DNA from: Shinisaurus crocodilurus
Taxonomy: Eukaryota > Chordata > Lepidosauria > Squamata > Shinisauridae
NCBI GenBank assembly: GCA_021292165.1
Contig: CM037878.1
Span: forward strand, 239,535,546 to 239,599,545
Direction of reading: 5' to 3'
DNA: 64,000 nucleotides
The position numbers and the translations under genes are program-made. The notes below the pieces were generated by a model, which worked only from the letters and a program-made list of their open reading frames with translations, was not told the DNA's origin and made no database searches. This document shows positions 12,646 through 22,873 of the stretch, one piece after another; the first letter of the stretch is position 1, and the number at the start of each line of letters is the position of its first letter.

Positions 12646-14297
12646 AGTCAGAAAATCAGAGAGGACAGAACCTGTGCCATCTGCCTGCGTGTAGTTGCTC
12701 TGCAGAACCTTGAAATACTTATGAAAGTGAAGAACTAAGGAGACTAGAAAGAGCAAGCAAAGATTTGTCAGTACAGAAGGAACAGACCACAAGTGGAACT
12801 CCCCTTTTTTGTACTGAATTGGACAAACCTCACCTTTAAGAGTGATGGCAAAGTAGAAAATATTTTCTTTTATCTATTGCAGAGGCATGAAGAAAAAAAG
12901 AATATCAGATTGCTGGCAGTGAAGAACAGGTAACTCAGTACTGGTTTATTCCACTCTTATCCATTCAATCACCAGGATTTTCCCATATTCTTCCTCTGCA
13001 TATCCACTTCTATTATTGATCTGCCAAATAGCAGATCTAATGGGCAAAGTCCTTTATGGTCTCTTGTTTCTTCTTTTTACCATAATTGCATTGTAAAGGA
13101 CACTGTTTCATGAGGTTCATGATTATAAGCAGACAAGCAACTAATTACTGGAAGCCTTTAACTGCGGGGTTTAAATTAAACCTTGATTCAAATTACTAAC
13201 TGTTGTAGCATCAAAGAAATCAAACAGCTGGAAATGCAAGCCATGGCAAACAACAATGGAGATGAAATGAAGCTCTCTGAGAGATTCCGAATGCTAGCCA
13301 GAAGCTGGCGATTAGACATAAAAAGCGATGCAAGGACCTCTGAAGCATGGAAGACAAATATTGATTACCTGGGGATCTTGCAAGTTTATTGGGAATGTTT
13401 TTACTGAGGTATAACATGAGTCACCTGCTTCCCTCAAGCCCTTTCTCACCAAAAGAAAGAAGCTGTTTTTTTTAAATTAAATTGAACTACTTATCTTAAT
13501 TAGGACTGAAAAGCCTGAAATTTGCTCTGGTTGCAGATTAAATATATGCAACTCTTAAGAATAAGAACCTGCAAGGTGGCTTTCCATGCATATTTACAAA
13601 GTCTGTATTATTGCAAGTATCTGATTTTTTAGCTGTTCTCATGCTATCAAAAGGTGGTGGCTAGATAACCTTAAAGACTGAAGCACCAAGCTGTGATCCA
13701 CAGAGTTCACAGTAGGTAAAGCCCCCTCTTCCCTGGGCACATGCCTCACCTGTTTCCATGTGAAACCAGTTGGGAGATACACTCTTTGGAAGCCAGCACC
13801 AGTGATACACTTCCTTCTTACTCAGTCTGGTAAATATATAACTAGGGAATTATTTCAGACGTAGCAGGCAAGGACTTTGATCACATAACACATGACATAG
13901 TGCACCACAACTCTTTATGGTATAAATTGGCAAAACATTTCCATAAACTTTATCCTTTTTATTAACCTTTATAGACACACGTCCTATCCAACTACGCTGA
14001 ACACCTTAAAGGCTGTAAACCTAAACACACATGAGGGATCAAGTCTCCAACTCCCTATGAACTTGCTTCTCATTAGGACTTTGCTTCTAAGTAAAGATGC
14101 TTAGGATTACACTGAGTAAATATGCAAGAATGAGAGAAAGGTCAAAATTTGCTTGTTTAAGGCTTCTTTCCTGATATTTTAGATTTCTGCATGCAGGGAA
14201 ATTTTGAACATGAGGGCACTTTTAAAACAAGTGATTTCCCCATAAGTATTCTGGGCAGTACAACACAATACACACAGTACCACACACACACACACCT
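12646..14297. other. No recognisable gene or repeat (12646-14297)
   Basis: A 74-codon plus-strand frame (13183-13407) has no domain and no splice context I can support. AT-rich runs at 13465-13500. Likely intronic. Confidence 0.35.
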
Positions 14298-14520
14298 AGA
14301 GCCAGTGTGGCATAGTGGTGGGAGTGTTGGACTGGGACTCAAGAGATCCAGGTCCTAGTCTCCACTCGGTCATGAATCTCACTGGGTGACTTTGGGCCAG
14401 TCACTGACTCTCAGCCCAACCTCACAGGGTTGTTGTGAGGATAAAATGGAGAAGAGGATTATGTAAACTGCCTTGGGTTCCTTGCAGGAAAAAAGGCAGG
14501 GTATAAATATAATAAATTAA
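14296..14520 (+). mobile_element. tRNA-derived SINE with L2-type tail, full length
   Basis: The head GAGCCAGTGTGGCATAGTGG matches a tRNA A-box region, and GATCCAGGTCCTAGTCTCC is a decayed B box. The body has the family phrases CACTGGGTGACTTTGGGCCA and CCTCACAGGGTTGTTGTGAG. The tail TTGGGTTCCTTGCAGGAAAA then GGGTATAAATATAATAAA is L2-type, implying L2 mobilisation. Other copies: 20703 (-), 37040 (+), 48930 (-), 50035 (-), 58655 (+). Confidence 0.9.
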
Positions 14521-16600
14521 AAAATCTTGAAATTGGTTTTTTCAGGCTCAAGTTCCATATGATGGTGATGGCAGACTCATTTTTATATCCAGATCTGCCC
14601 ATGTATAATGTAGTGATGTAGACTACGGTAATTTTTAGAGCAAGAGGACCCTGCTGCTTACTTCGCTGTAGTCTCTGCCACCCCCCACCCCCCAGCAGCA
14701 GATGATTCACACAGCCTGGCTCACTTCTAGTCTCAGAGACCAGCCACAGGAAGAGTGACACAGGAGGAAAGGCTACAGGGAGGCACCCACCCACACATCT
14801 GTGTGCCCCTTTTCCTCTAAAAAATCAGGGGACCTAACTCCTCAATTTAATATATGATTCAGGCAAGCCTAGGAAAATGAACCAGTGTGTCACTGCCAAA
14901 GTGTGCCTCAGACCATGTTTGACAAAGGACAGAACTTTTATTTTTGTGAACATCAGCACCAAGCTCCACTAAATTTGGTGACTTAAGGAATTATTTAAAT
15001 TACTCACCTCTAAGATAACGTGAGTGCAGAGGCACGAAACACGGCCTGTCCAGATAATATTAAATCCAGTACCTTGCATATGAAAATACCTAGTACTTCA
15101 GAACTGATGAAGATCAAAGCACTTCAGGAATGATTTTAGATAACTGTAATACTTAGGAGGAATAGTCCTTCTATTATATGTCCCCAAGGCATGAATTCCC
15201 ATTACCCTTAGCTTAAGCCAATAAAATTATTCTAAATCTTGTAATGTTAAAAACGGAAACCCGTATTGTAAGATTTAAAGACATTTTATAATGGATATCT
15301 TACAGGTTAATTACAGACCCTCTGAAATACCTTTTCCACATGCTATGAAAATCCCTTCTGCACATATTATTTTCTAGGTTTATTCACTCTCTCACACATA
15401 CATCTTATTTTAAAATGTGTTGTTACAAAGTGCCCCAAGCACTAGAAACCAAAACCCAAGTATAGAACACATCTCTCCTTGTCTAGCACCGGAACCCACA
15501 CCAGAATAGCTGTTCCACAGACTCTACAAACTTTCAGCAATTATAGACATGCCATTCATTAATTAGTATTGTATAGTGAGAACACAAATTAACAAACCTA
15601 AAATTAGGGCTAGAGCACCTCTGTGTACCAGAGCACCTCTGAATACCAAAACGCCACCAAGATATAGACAAAGTTAAATTCAGCCTTGTTTTATGCTAGC
15701 TCTTTAATGCTATAAAGCTACCTTGGCGGATTCTAGCAGAAGCTTACGTTTTCGATTAATCTAGATGTCATAGAAAGAACTATGAAGTGAAAACAACTGC
15801 TGGAGACGCTGCCAGAGCAGCTTCCAAAAACAAAGAATTAAATAAACCATACTGGCAGAAACTGTAGAAGCTTTCATCAAAGCACTGTGCATGAACAATG
15901 AAAGAAGATGCTGTTTTCAAAGCATTAAAGCACTAAAGCTTTAGACTGTAAAGTTCACAATAATGAAATGAGCCCACACCTTAAAGGGAGCAACTACTGA
16001 AGCCACCCTCCTTGTATTCCAAAAAAGAAGAACTCAAGGTGAACATTCTTTATTGGTTGCTGCCAGTGAGTATGCTGGAAAGCTAGACCTCCTGAGGCTA
16101 CATGATGGAAGGAACCCAACACAGATCAGTTACCTCTACTATGGCTGGGAGGTAAAAAGAAGTACAAGGGTGGATCCCCCCCCCCGCGCGCGCGCCCCCG
16201 TGCATTCTAACACCTAGTGTGGAGATCTGGAGCTGCATTAGTGACTCTGAAATACAGAGAACGATGGTAACGCCACCTTAGCACGAGGTTAAGAGGTTTC
16301 ATTTCTTTCCACGTGTAGGGCTGTCTGCTCCATTTAATGGAAGTATCTGTAAAAAAAAAACAACACTTGGGGCTTAAGGTGCCCCGGGGTGCTCCCCTGA
16401 AGGATTAGCTAGATCCTGGGCTAGAAGAAGAAAAAGAAAGAAAGAAAGAGGTTTCTAAGCATGGGAAGAGCGCCTTCACCATCACCCACACCACTTAACA
16501 ACTTATCCTGATTCCTGACAATGTTGGGATTAACGAGCAAGGCTTCCCGGGAAAACAACATGGCTCTCAAGCAAGCCTGACACCCCCTCCCCCCTTTTAG
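14521..16600. other. No recognisable gene or repeat (14521-16600)
   Basis: Lies immediately downstream, in transcript sense, of the putative exon 1, so probably intron 1. Includes a GAAA-rich purine tract at 16427-16450. No other feature delimited. Confidence 0.35.
16176..16200. repeat. C-run followed by alternating CG run
   Basis: A poly-C run of about 10 passes into (CG)n, a short alternating purine-pyrimidine tract in otherwise AT-rich sequence. Confidence 0.85.
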
Positions 16601-16829
16601 CAATCGCACCCACCACCACCACCACCAGAACAGCTATATATATATATGCCTAGTGGACGCAGCATTCCCAAGGGCAAGTAGGTAATCCACGGGTCAGGGT
16701 CCCCACCACTTTATTCTCACCCACATATAATCTCACACCCGCGAAGATCCCCTCACACTATTCACATATCCCACCCCTCACATCTCCGCCTCCCTCCCTC
16801 CCACCCACCCCGCCACACACACACGCGAA

Positions 16830-17430
16830 CGGTCCAAGGACTCACCAAACAGTAAGAAGAGGAGGAGCAGAAAGGGCGCGTTCTCCTCTCGGTGCCCCAT
16901 GCCGCTCTGTCCAGAACTGGGGGTGGGGAGGGGGGATAAGCGCGCCGCGAGCAAGCCGGAGCCCCGGGTCGGTCGGAGAGTCGCTCAGCCAGCAGCGCCT
17001 CACCCGAGCAGAGCCTCCGACAGGGGGGCGGGGCAAAACAACCCGAGCGCCAGAAAGACCAGCAAACAGCCCTCGCTCGCTCGCTCGCTCCCCGCTGGCT
17101 GGCTTGTCCTAGGAGCCGGCAGCAGCGAGGGAGGGAGGGACGGGGGAGAGCCAGCCGCCCGCCTCGCCGCTACCGCCGTCCCCCTCCTCAGCCCGGCCGC
17201 ACAGCCAACCACAGAGACAAACTTTCCCTGCCCCCGCCCCGCTCCCCCTCCCACAGGTGCCGCGGGGAGGCCAGCCCGGCCCCCACCCCTTAAAGGGGGG
17301 GAGGAGGAAGGAGGAGGAGGGAAAGAAGAAGAAGAGGTGAAGCGGTGGCGCTCCTCGCCTCGCGACGGCGATGGCAGCCGCCTGGCCTGCGAGAGCCCTG
17401 CCCAGGGAGTCCCCGCGTCGCCTTGCCCTG
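16830..17430. promoter_or_regulatory. CpG island, probable promoter of the minus-strand gene
   Basis: CpG dinucleotides are dense here (for example GGGCGCG, CGCGCCGCG and repeated GCTCG at 17070-17090) against a CpG-poor surrounding. The island covers the putative first coding exon at its left edge and continues about 500 bp upstream of it on the minus strand, as expected for a vertebrate housekeeping-type promoter and 5' UTR. No clear TATA box. Unlike the GC-rich block at 56.3-57.0 kb, this one is not bounded by transposon ends. CpG density is judged by eye, not computed. Confidence 0.75.
16846..16900 (-). CDS. Putative first coding exon (signal peptide) of an unidentified secreted or membrane protein
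   Basis: On the minus strand an ATG at 16900-16898 sits in good initiation context (G at -3, G at +4). It opens MGHREENAPFLLLLFLLFG, a short polar start followed by a leucine-rich hydrophobic core, as in a signal peptide. The reading continues for 55 nt (18 codons plus one base, phase 1) and meets GTGAGT at 16845-16840, a consensus splice donor. The position at the edge of a CpG island supports a real promoter-proximal exon. Exon 2 would lie to the left; I could not recognise one within the window, so intron 1 may exceed 16 kb or exon 2 may be too short to see. The protein family is not identifiable from 19 leader residues. Confidence 0.55.
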
Positions 17431-17532
17431 GCTGAGGAAAGCCATTAACTAGCGTTATTCCATGGCACACGGCGAGACCTCCGTACCTAGCTAGGCACGC
17501 CCCACACCCTGACCCCCGGTGCACATCCCGCC

Positions 17533-17557
17533 TCTCTCTCTCTCTCTCTCTCTCTCA
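17533..17557. repeat. (CT)n microsatellite
   Basis: Uninterrupted CT run on the upstream side of the CpG island. Confidence 0.92.
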
Positions 17558-17884
17558 GTATCCCGAAGGGGAACAAAGTGCTTCCAACTCGACCGCGGAA
17601 AATCTGCTCCTCCTGGGTCGAGGGAAGAAAGAAAACCACCATTCTCTCCTCCCCGCGTTCCCGCCCAGATCCGGGAGTCGATAAATGAGGCGAGTAAGGG
17701 AACAGGTCTGCTCTGCACACGCGGAAGGGCGAATTTCAGGCAGATAAAGCGCGGGACGCTGGTCAAAGAAAAGAGAGTCTCGTGGTCCCGTGCATTGGAG
17801 CAGAGGGCGGCGACGCGACGGCGGGTCCTCTGGTCAGCAAGAGAGGAGTCGCTCGGTTATAAGAAGTGGTTTCTAGGGTTTGAT

Positions 17885-17981
17885 GGCAGCGCAATCCTAT
17901 ACACATGTTTACTCGGGCGTAAGCCCCATTGTGTTCAGTGGGGCTTGGTCCCAGGTAAGCGTGGATAGGATTGCAACCCTT
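17885..17981. mobile_element. Small palindromic MITE, 'GCAATCCTATACATGTTTACTC' type
   Basis: The left arm GCGCAATCCTATACACATG and right arm GTGGATAGGATTGCAACCCT are inverted. The core AAGCCCCATTGTGTTCAGTG followed by GGGCTTGGTCC is also self-complementary. Related copies or halves occur near 27570, 29230, 43145 and 60880. Confidence 0.8.
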
Positions 17982-18335
17982 AGACCCAGCACCTGGGTTT
18001 GTGGCTTTGGGTCTCCGCAACCCCGAGGCTGCGAACCTATATGCACGGTCACTTGGAAGCAAATCCAGACCCGTCGAGATCAAGGGGCTTGCTTCGACGT
18101 AGACCTAGTTTACAATCGGGCTGTGAAAGGGAGCCGTGAATAAGGAAAGGGTGCCTTTGTGGGTGGGGGCGCCCCCTTCGTTGCATGCATTTGGGCGTAT
18201 GGGGGCACATTGGGGGGTTACTGGGGACCAGAGGAAGGCCCAAAGGGCGGTATTTATCACTTTAGAAGTTGAGGGTTCTTGCCTGTAAAGTACATTGGGG
18301 GGATATGTTAAACATACTATCTTCTGTAACAACCA
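17982..18335. other. No recognisable feature (17982-18335)
   Basis: Unremarkable moderately GC-rich sequence between a MITE and an L2 insertion. Confidence 0.35.
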
Positions 18336-19210
18336 CATTTAAAACATGCTGAAGCTGAACCCCGACAAGACCGAGGTACTGCTGGTGGGGGACAAGGGGA
18401 GGTTAGGGGATGTTGACCTGGTGCTGAATGGGGTACATCTACCCCTGAAGGACCAGGTCCGCAGCTTGGGGGTCATTCTAGACTCCCAGCTGTCCATGGA
18501 GGCTCAGGTGGCAGCTGTGAGCCGGGCAGCGCTGTATCAACTCCATCTGATACGGCAGCTGCGCCCCTACCTTCCTAATCACCTGCTCCCATCAGTGGTT
18601 CATGCCTTGGTCTCCTCTCGCCTAGACTACTGTAATGCGCTCTACGTGGGGTTACCCTTGAAGACAGTTCGGAAGCTGCAGCTGGTACAGAACGCGGCGG
18701 CTCGCCTGGTTAAAGGCAGCCGCCGGCGGGATCACATCACGCCAGTGATGAAGGATTTGCACTGGCTACCAGTTGCTTGCCGAGCCGAATTCAAGGTGTT
18801 GGTTTTGACCTTTAAAACCCTATACGGCTCCGGCCCAGCTTATCTCAAGGAGCGCCTCCAGCAACATCAAGTAGGCCGCTCAACAAGGTCTGCCACGGAC
18901 GGCCTTCTCCTTATCCCATCAGCCAGAGCAGCTAGACTGGTGGGGACGAGGAAGAGGGCCTTTTCTGTGGCGGCCCCCGTACTGTGGAACTCTCTCCCGA
19001 GTGACCTCCGCCATGCCCCCTCTCTGATGAGCTTCCGTCGCTCATTAAAATCCTGGTTGTTCAGGCGGGAATATGGGGTGGGTTAAGATTTTAAATTTTT
19101 TATATTGTTTTAATGTATTTTATTGTATTTATGTATTTTATTGTTGTACATCGCCCAGGGTGGCCGGTTGCCGGCCAGATGGGCGATAAATAAATATTAA
19201 TAATAAATAA
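18336..19210 (+). mobile_element. L2-clade LINE 3' end, copy 2
   Basis: A 5'-truncated L2 insertion containing the C-terminal polymerase frame (18346-19086), a short 3' UTR and the tail GGCCAGATGGGCGATAAATA followed by an AATA-rich repeat. The 3' UTR includes GGTGGCCGGTTGCCGGCC, also found antisense at 21160-21195. The frame is intact, so this copy is younger than the one at 9240. Confidence 0.9.
18346..19086 (+). pseudogene. L2 reverse transcriptase C-terminal fragment, open for 246 codons
   Basis: The frame begins LKLNPDKTEVLLVG, the conserved segment just after the catalytic aspartate motif in L2 and CR1 polymerases. It continues through SRLDYCNALYVGLP, KLQLVQNAAARLV, LHWLPVACRAEFKVL and ends WNSLPSDLR...LKSWLFRREYGVG with a TAA stop. 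The initial methionine is only the first ATG after the truncation point, not a true start. The endonuclease and the catalytic core upstream are missing, so no active enzyme can be made. It shares nearly every residue with the broken copy at 9244-9899. Confidence 0.88.
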
Positions 19211-19225
19211 ATAAATAAAATAAAA
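19195..19225. repeat. (AATA)n tail repeat
   Basis: Simple repeat derived from the L2 3' end. Confidence 0.85.
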
Positions 19226-19352
19226 TTGATATAATTTTCTGTGTTTCTATTTGGAAAATTAATAAAATCTTTTAAAATAAAAGTAATGAAATGAATAAAT
19301 AAATTGAGGGTTCTCACCAGCACCATAATGCTCTTGGATATCACTGGGATCG

Positions 19353-19368
19353 CGGGGGGGGGGGGGGG
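19353..19368. repeat. Poly-G tract (about 16)
   Basis: Uninterrupted G run; its length may be unreliable in the assembly. Confidence 0.85.
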
Positions 19369-19659
19369 AGCTGGGAAAGGATTAGGATTCACACCTCTTG
19401 ACTATTTAAAATTGTTTCTATTCATTCCAAGCAGTCTCAACACTGGAAGGGAGCTCTGATCACAACAATGGAAAGGGAGCGGAATCCTCCTGCTGAGGGA
19501 AAGCAGTAACACTGATTTCTTCACAAAATATACACCACGTATTGGAAACAAGTGAAGAAATCCCTGATCACAGAAATGATAAAGCTACTTCTTTAATTTT
19601 AAAGTATATTCCACTCTTCTATCACAAAAATCCCCCATCCTAGTAACCTTCTGAACCAG

Positions 19660-19772
19660 CCTTACCCAATCTGGTGCCTTCCATATGCATATGTGCATAG
19701 ATGGCTGGGGATTGTGGGAGTTGTGGTTCAACACATCCGGAAAATACTAAACTGGGGAAGGCTATTCTGGAC
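19660..19772. mobile_element. Degenerate palindromic MITE
   Basis: Left part CCCAATCTGGTGCCTTCCAT and right part GGGAGTTGTGGTTCAACACA then AAACTGGGGAAGGC match the foldback family at 25255, with heavy decay. Confidence 0.65.
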
Positions 19773-20040
19773 TGTCTTGCTGGGTTGGCCTGCAGGGGTA
19801 CTGTAACATGCTATCTTGTCTCCATTGCTATTTAATACCTGCATGAAACCTCTTTATTTGGGATATGGCACCATTCTTTATTTGGGATATGGCACCACTC
19901 ATATGTTGATGACACTTAGCTCTGCTTCTCTTGCGTTGAGTCCTAAGTGGCAGTTGGGGTCCTGAACCAGTGTTTGAGCTCCATGATGAACTGAATGAGG
20001 GCTTCATGATGGACAAAAGGAAGTGCTGATGGCGGATCTC

Positions 20041-20085
20041 ATAGAATCATAGAAAACGTAGAGTTGGAAGGGGCCTATAAGGATC
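20041..20085 (-). mobile_element. CR1 3'-terminal scrap
   Basis: TCATAGAATCATAGAAAACG then AGAGTTGGAAGGGGCCTATA is the reverse complement of a CR1 3' end with its octamer repeat. About 45 bp remain. Confidence 0.75.
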
Positions 20086-20149
20086 TGTGGTATAGTGGTA
20101 CTGTGGCCTGTTATGGATAGGTGTGTACTCATCCTTATGGCTCAGGGGC

Positions 20150-20305
20150 ACAATCCCTATGCATGTTTAGACAGAAAAAAGACTTATGACTCCCAGCATG
20201 CCCCAGCCTGGGAGTTGTAGTCCTTTTATGTAGGCATAGTTGGCTGGGGCATGCTTGGAGTTGTAGGCCTTTTTTCTGTCTAAACATGTATAGGATTGCA
20301 CCGTT
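20150..20305. mobile_element. Palindromic MITE, copy 2 of the 5777 family
   Basis: The left arm GGGCACAATCCCTATGCATG then TTTAGACAGAAAAAAGACTT pairs with the right arm TTTTTTCTGTCTAAACATGT then ATAGGATTGCACC. Both arms also contain GACTCCCAGCATGCCCCAGC or its complement. The hairpin is interrupted in its centre by about 30 bp. Confidence 0.85.
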
Positions 20306-20389
20306 AGGGATTCTATGGATTTGTGGCAGCAATGGCCAGAAATGCCTCAGCCTAGCAAGAAAGATCTGGTCACAACAACTTGCACCTTG

Positions 20390-20475
20390 ATAACTTCTAG
20401 ACTAATGTAATGCACTTCATGTGGGACTGTCTTTGAAAAGCGATTGGAAGCTACAACTGGTCTAGAATACATCAG
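20390..20475 (+). mobile_element. L2-like polymerase scrap
   Basis: TTCTAGACTAATGTAATGCA then GACTGTCTTTGAAAAGCGAT parallels the coding segment for SRLDYCNALYVGLPLKT at 18620-18670, heavily mutated. Confidence 0.6.
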
Positions 20476-20702
20476 CACAACTGCTGCTGAACCAAATTTT
20501 ACATTTTCTCCACTAGTTTTCAGTTTGATTCTGAGCCCAATTAAAAGTGAGTTAGTTTATTGGTTACACAAGAATACAAAATGTACAAGAGGTATAAAAA
20601 GGGATTTATACAGATTGATTCAAAAAGCAGAAGAACAAGATGACCATCTAAAGATGGTATGGGATAAGGAATTTGTAGAGGTGACCTCGAAGGTGGGCTG
20701 GA

Positions 20703-20885
20703 ACAATATTTATTTATTTTATTTATACCCCGCCTTTTTTCCTGCAAGGAACCCAAGGCGGCTTACATAATCATCATAATCCTCTCCATTTTATCCTCAC
20801 AACAACCCTGTGAGGTAGGTTAGGCTGAGAGTCAGTGACTGGCCCAAAGTCACCCAGTAAGTTTTGTGGCCGAGCAGGGACTAGT
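20703..20885 (-). mobile_element. tRNA-derived SINE with L2-type tail, inside the L1
   Basis: The reverse complement of the 14296 family: ATTTATACCCCGCCTTTTTT then CCTGCAAGGAACCCAAGGCG (tail) and GGCTGAGAGTCAGTGACTGG (body). The tRNA head is cut short near 20885. Confidence 0.88.
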
Positions 20886-21132
20886 ATAAGGAATAATAAT
20901 ATAAGGAATAGACGGATTGTGAAAGTTATGTCAACTAGGATAAAGGAGAATATAAATTAATATGGAGATGGTACCTAACTCCAGTAAGATTAAATAGAAT
21001 AGATAACAATTGCTCTGCACTCTGTTGGAGAGGATGTCAGGAAATGGGTACATATGCCCATATGTGGTGGAGTTGTAAAAATGTACTGGAATTTTGGCGA
21101 GAGGTTTTTACAGAAATATAGGAAATTATTGG

Positions 21133-21217
21133 TATTTATTTATTTATTATATTTTGAAATCGCCCATTTGGCTGGTTACCCGGCCACCCTTTAGAGGTCT
21201 GTCCTAAACTTGCATTG
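21133..21217 (-). mobile_element. L2 LINE tail, antisense, inside the L1
   Basis: TATTTATTTATTATATTTTG then AAATCGCCCATTTGGCTGGT and ACCCGGCCACCCTTT is the reverse complement of the L2 3' tail at 19150-19200. About 65-85 bp remain. Confidence 0.75.
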
Positions 21218-21222
21218 TTATC

Positions 21223-21971
21223 TGTGGAGAAAGCCCAACACCAGTCTGCACACACACACACAGTCTTTCCCTAAGGGAGGAGGGATGAAGTCACAGGAAA
21301 AACAGCCAGACAGGTCGTCATCCCCAACAAGGAAGAGTCTCGGTGGAGATCCACAAAAACCCAGGAAGGACCATCAAGGACTATCAAACTATCAGGGCAG
21401 TCTCAAAGAGCTGTGAAGTACCAGTACGTCACCTTCTCCCCGGGCAGGAATAAGCCCACCTGACACGAAGGGGCAGGCATAAGCCCCACCTGACCTGGAG
21501 GGCGGGGAGAGCGGGAACTTGGGTAGAAAACCCCTTTCCCTTCTGGTAGAGGGTCGTTGAGAACCCAGGGTACGTCGGGGCCAGATTCCTTCAAGCGGCA
21601 GCCCGAGTACGCCACTCTCATCCCCGGATCGGCCGAACCGGAGCCAGGCTGAAACTGACTAAGCGTAGAGTCTCTGATCTGAGGTAATTGACCAGATTCA
21701 ATCCGCTAGCCTAGAAGCCTGTTCATTGAGTAACGCAGGGGTCAACTAAGGTTGTGTTGACATTGTAGTATTCCTGGAGAGCTGTTAGTTCCGATCTGTG
21801 TTTTGTGTAAACAAATAAAAGCCTTATTTGGTCATTTAAAGGGCTTTGGTTTCCTCTTGTGCGCGAAAGCCTCTCAGGTGGTCGCCAGCGCTCGTACGGG
21901 CTGTAACTCAGTGCCGGTTAACCCGTTAAGCGCCGAACTCACGCAAAGGATCCTGCTAGTGATCCTTCACA
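21223..21971 (+). mobile_element. Solo LTR (749 bp) with 5-bp target duplication
   Basis: The sequence begins TGTGGAGAAAG and ends CCTTCACA (TG...CA). It is flanked on both sides by TTATC (21218-21222 and 21972-21976). An AATAAA signal lies at 21814-21819, followed by GTTTCCTCTTGTG, a plausible R/U5 region. No internal retroviral region is adjacent, so this is most simply a solo LTR left by recombination between two LTRs. It sits inside the L1 and, before that, the L2 tail. The LTR family is unknown to me and differs from the LTR at 44773. Confidence 0.85.
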
Positions 21972-22563
21972 TTATCAATAACCGATAAAGTCACTTGTGC
22001 CCCAAATACAAAGGAACTAATTGTAAACTTTTTAACAGTGGCTAGGTTAATAATAGTGAGGAAATGGAAAGTACATGTTTTTCTAATAAATGATTGGTAT
22101 AAGGAAGTTTGGGATATAGCCCTAAATGATTAACTAACTTGTAGTATTAAATGCAAAAAGGGACAGTTAAAGAAGAATAATTTATTTATGGATATGTGGA
22201 ATCAATTATTAGATTATTAGACTATGTATTAATAAAGGGGAAGGGGAGTATGCCTTGTCAGGACATGTTATATTTTTGGAATGTGGAATTCAATTGATTA
22301 AGGGGATGCAAGTATATTAGTTGGTCCCTAGGCGGGTGGGGGGTGCACCTTATGATTTACTGTAGTTGTATGTTTTTTGTTTTACAGTGTTGTATGTATT
22401 TTATAATAACTAAATATATATATTTTTTTAAAAGAATACAAAATGTATGCAATGATTACAATGAGAATTAGCTTATTAGTAATAGGCACTATATGAACTC
22501 CACTAGAGAATCGGCAGCTCCATCCTCTGTGGGTGCCCACTACCCTCCGAACCTGGAGGATTA

Positions 22564-22873
22564 TGGGCATCCTATTGAGTGCTGGAGGAGCAAGGTGGAT
22601 AGGATTGCCTCCGCACTCCCCTTGCCCTAAAAAAACACCTAGGCGGCTGTTTTCGGCCGTCTAGATGTTTTATATCTCCTTACAGGGAGGAGAGGCTGAG
22701 GCACCGCCTGTATTCTACAGGAGCCAGCAGTGCCCTGCTCCTCCCCTCCCAGAACCGCACTGGCTATGGGGGGGGAGGGCAGGTGCTCCACGGTGCTGTA
22801 AGCTCGGAAAGGATTTCCAAGGTCACAGCATGGCTGCCCAGACAAGGTTGGAGGGCCATAGGATTGTGCCCGA
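22564..22873. mobile_element. Possible MITE with GGGCA...ATCCTAT ends
   Basis: The left edge GGGCATCCTATTGAG and right edge CATAGGATTGTGCCC are partly complementary. The interior is GC-rich with a G-run at 22769. No flanking duplication found, so the call is tentative. Confidence 0.35.

Larger units (their letters stand above)
20570..22447 (+). mobile_element. 5'-truncated L1 LINE with 16-bp target duplications, carrying three later insertions
   Basis: A 16-bp direct repeat, AAGAATACAAAATGTA, occurs at 20570-20585 and 22432-22447. Between the copies are three L1 segments (20586-about 20702, about 20890-21132 and 21977-22431). The middle segment translates to CWRGCQEMGTYAHMWWSC followed by a VLEFWREVF-like run, the cysteine-containing C-terminal motif of L1 ORF2. 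The last segment continues to the ORF2 end and an AT-rich 3' end. The interruptions are a SINE, an L2 tail and a solo LTR, all younger than the L1. Inactive. Confidence 0.82.

Noticed and set aside
13183..13407. 74-codon plus-strand frame as a possible exon
   Set aside because: No splice acceptor or donor context that I trust and no domain. It also lies antisense to the inferred gene's intron.
16846..16900. Idea that the leader exon belongs to an activin type II receptor or similar gene
   Set aside because: Some such receptors also have a 19-residue phase-1 first exon, but the residues do not match and no second exon was found. Naming it would be a guess.
16899..17524. Long overlapping frames on both strands (178 and 174 codons) in the CpG island
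   Set aside because: They overlap antisense to each other, are rich in Pro, Gly, Arg and Ser, and have no domain. Stops are rare in GC-rich DNA, so these are composition effects.
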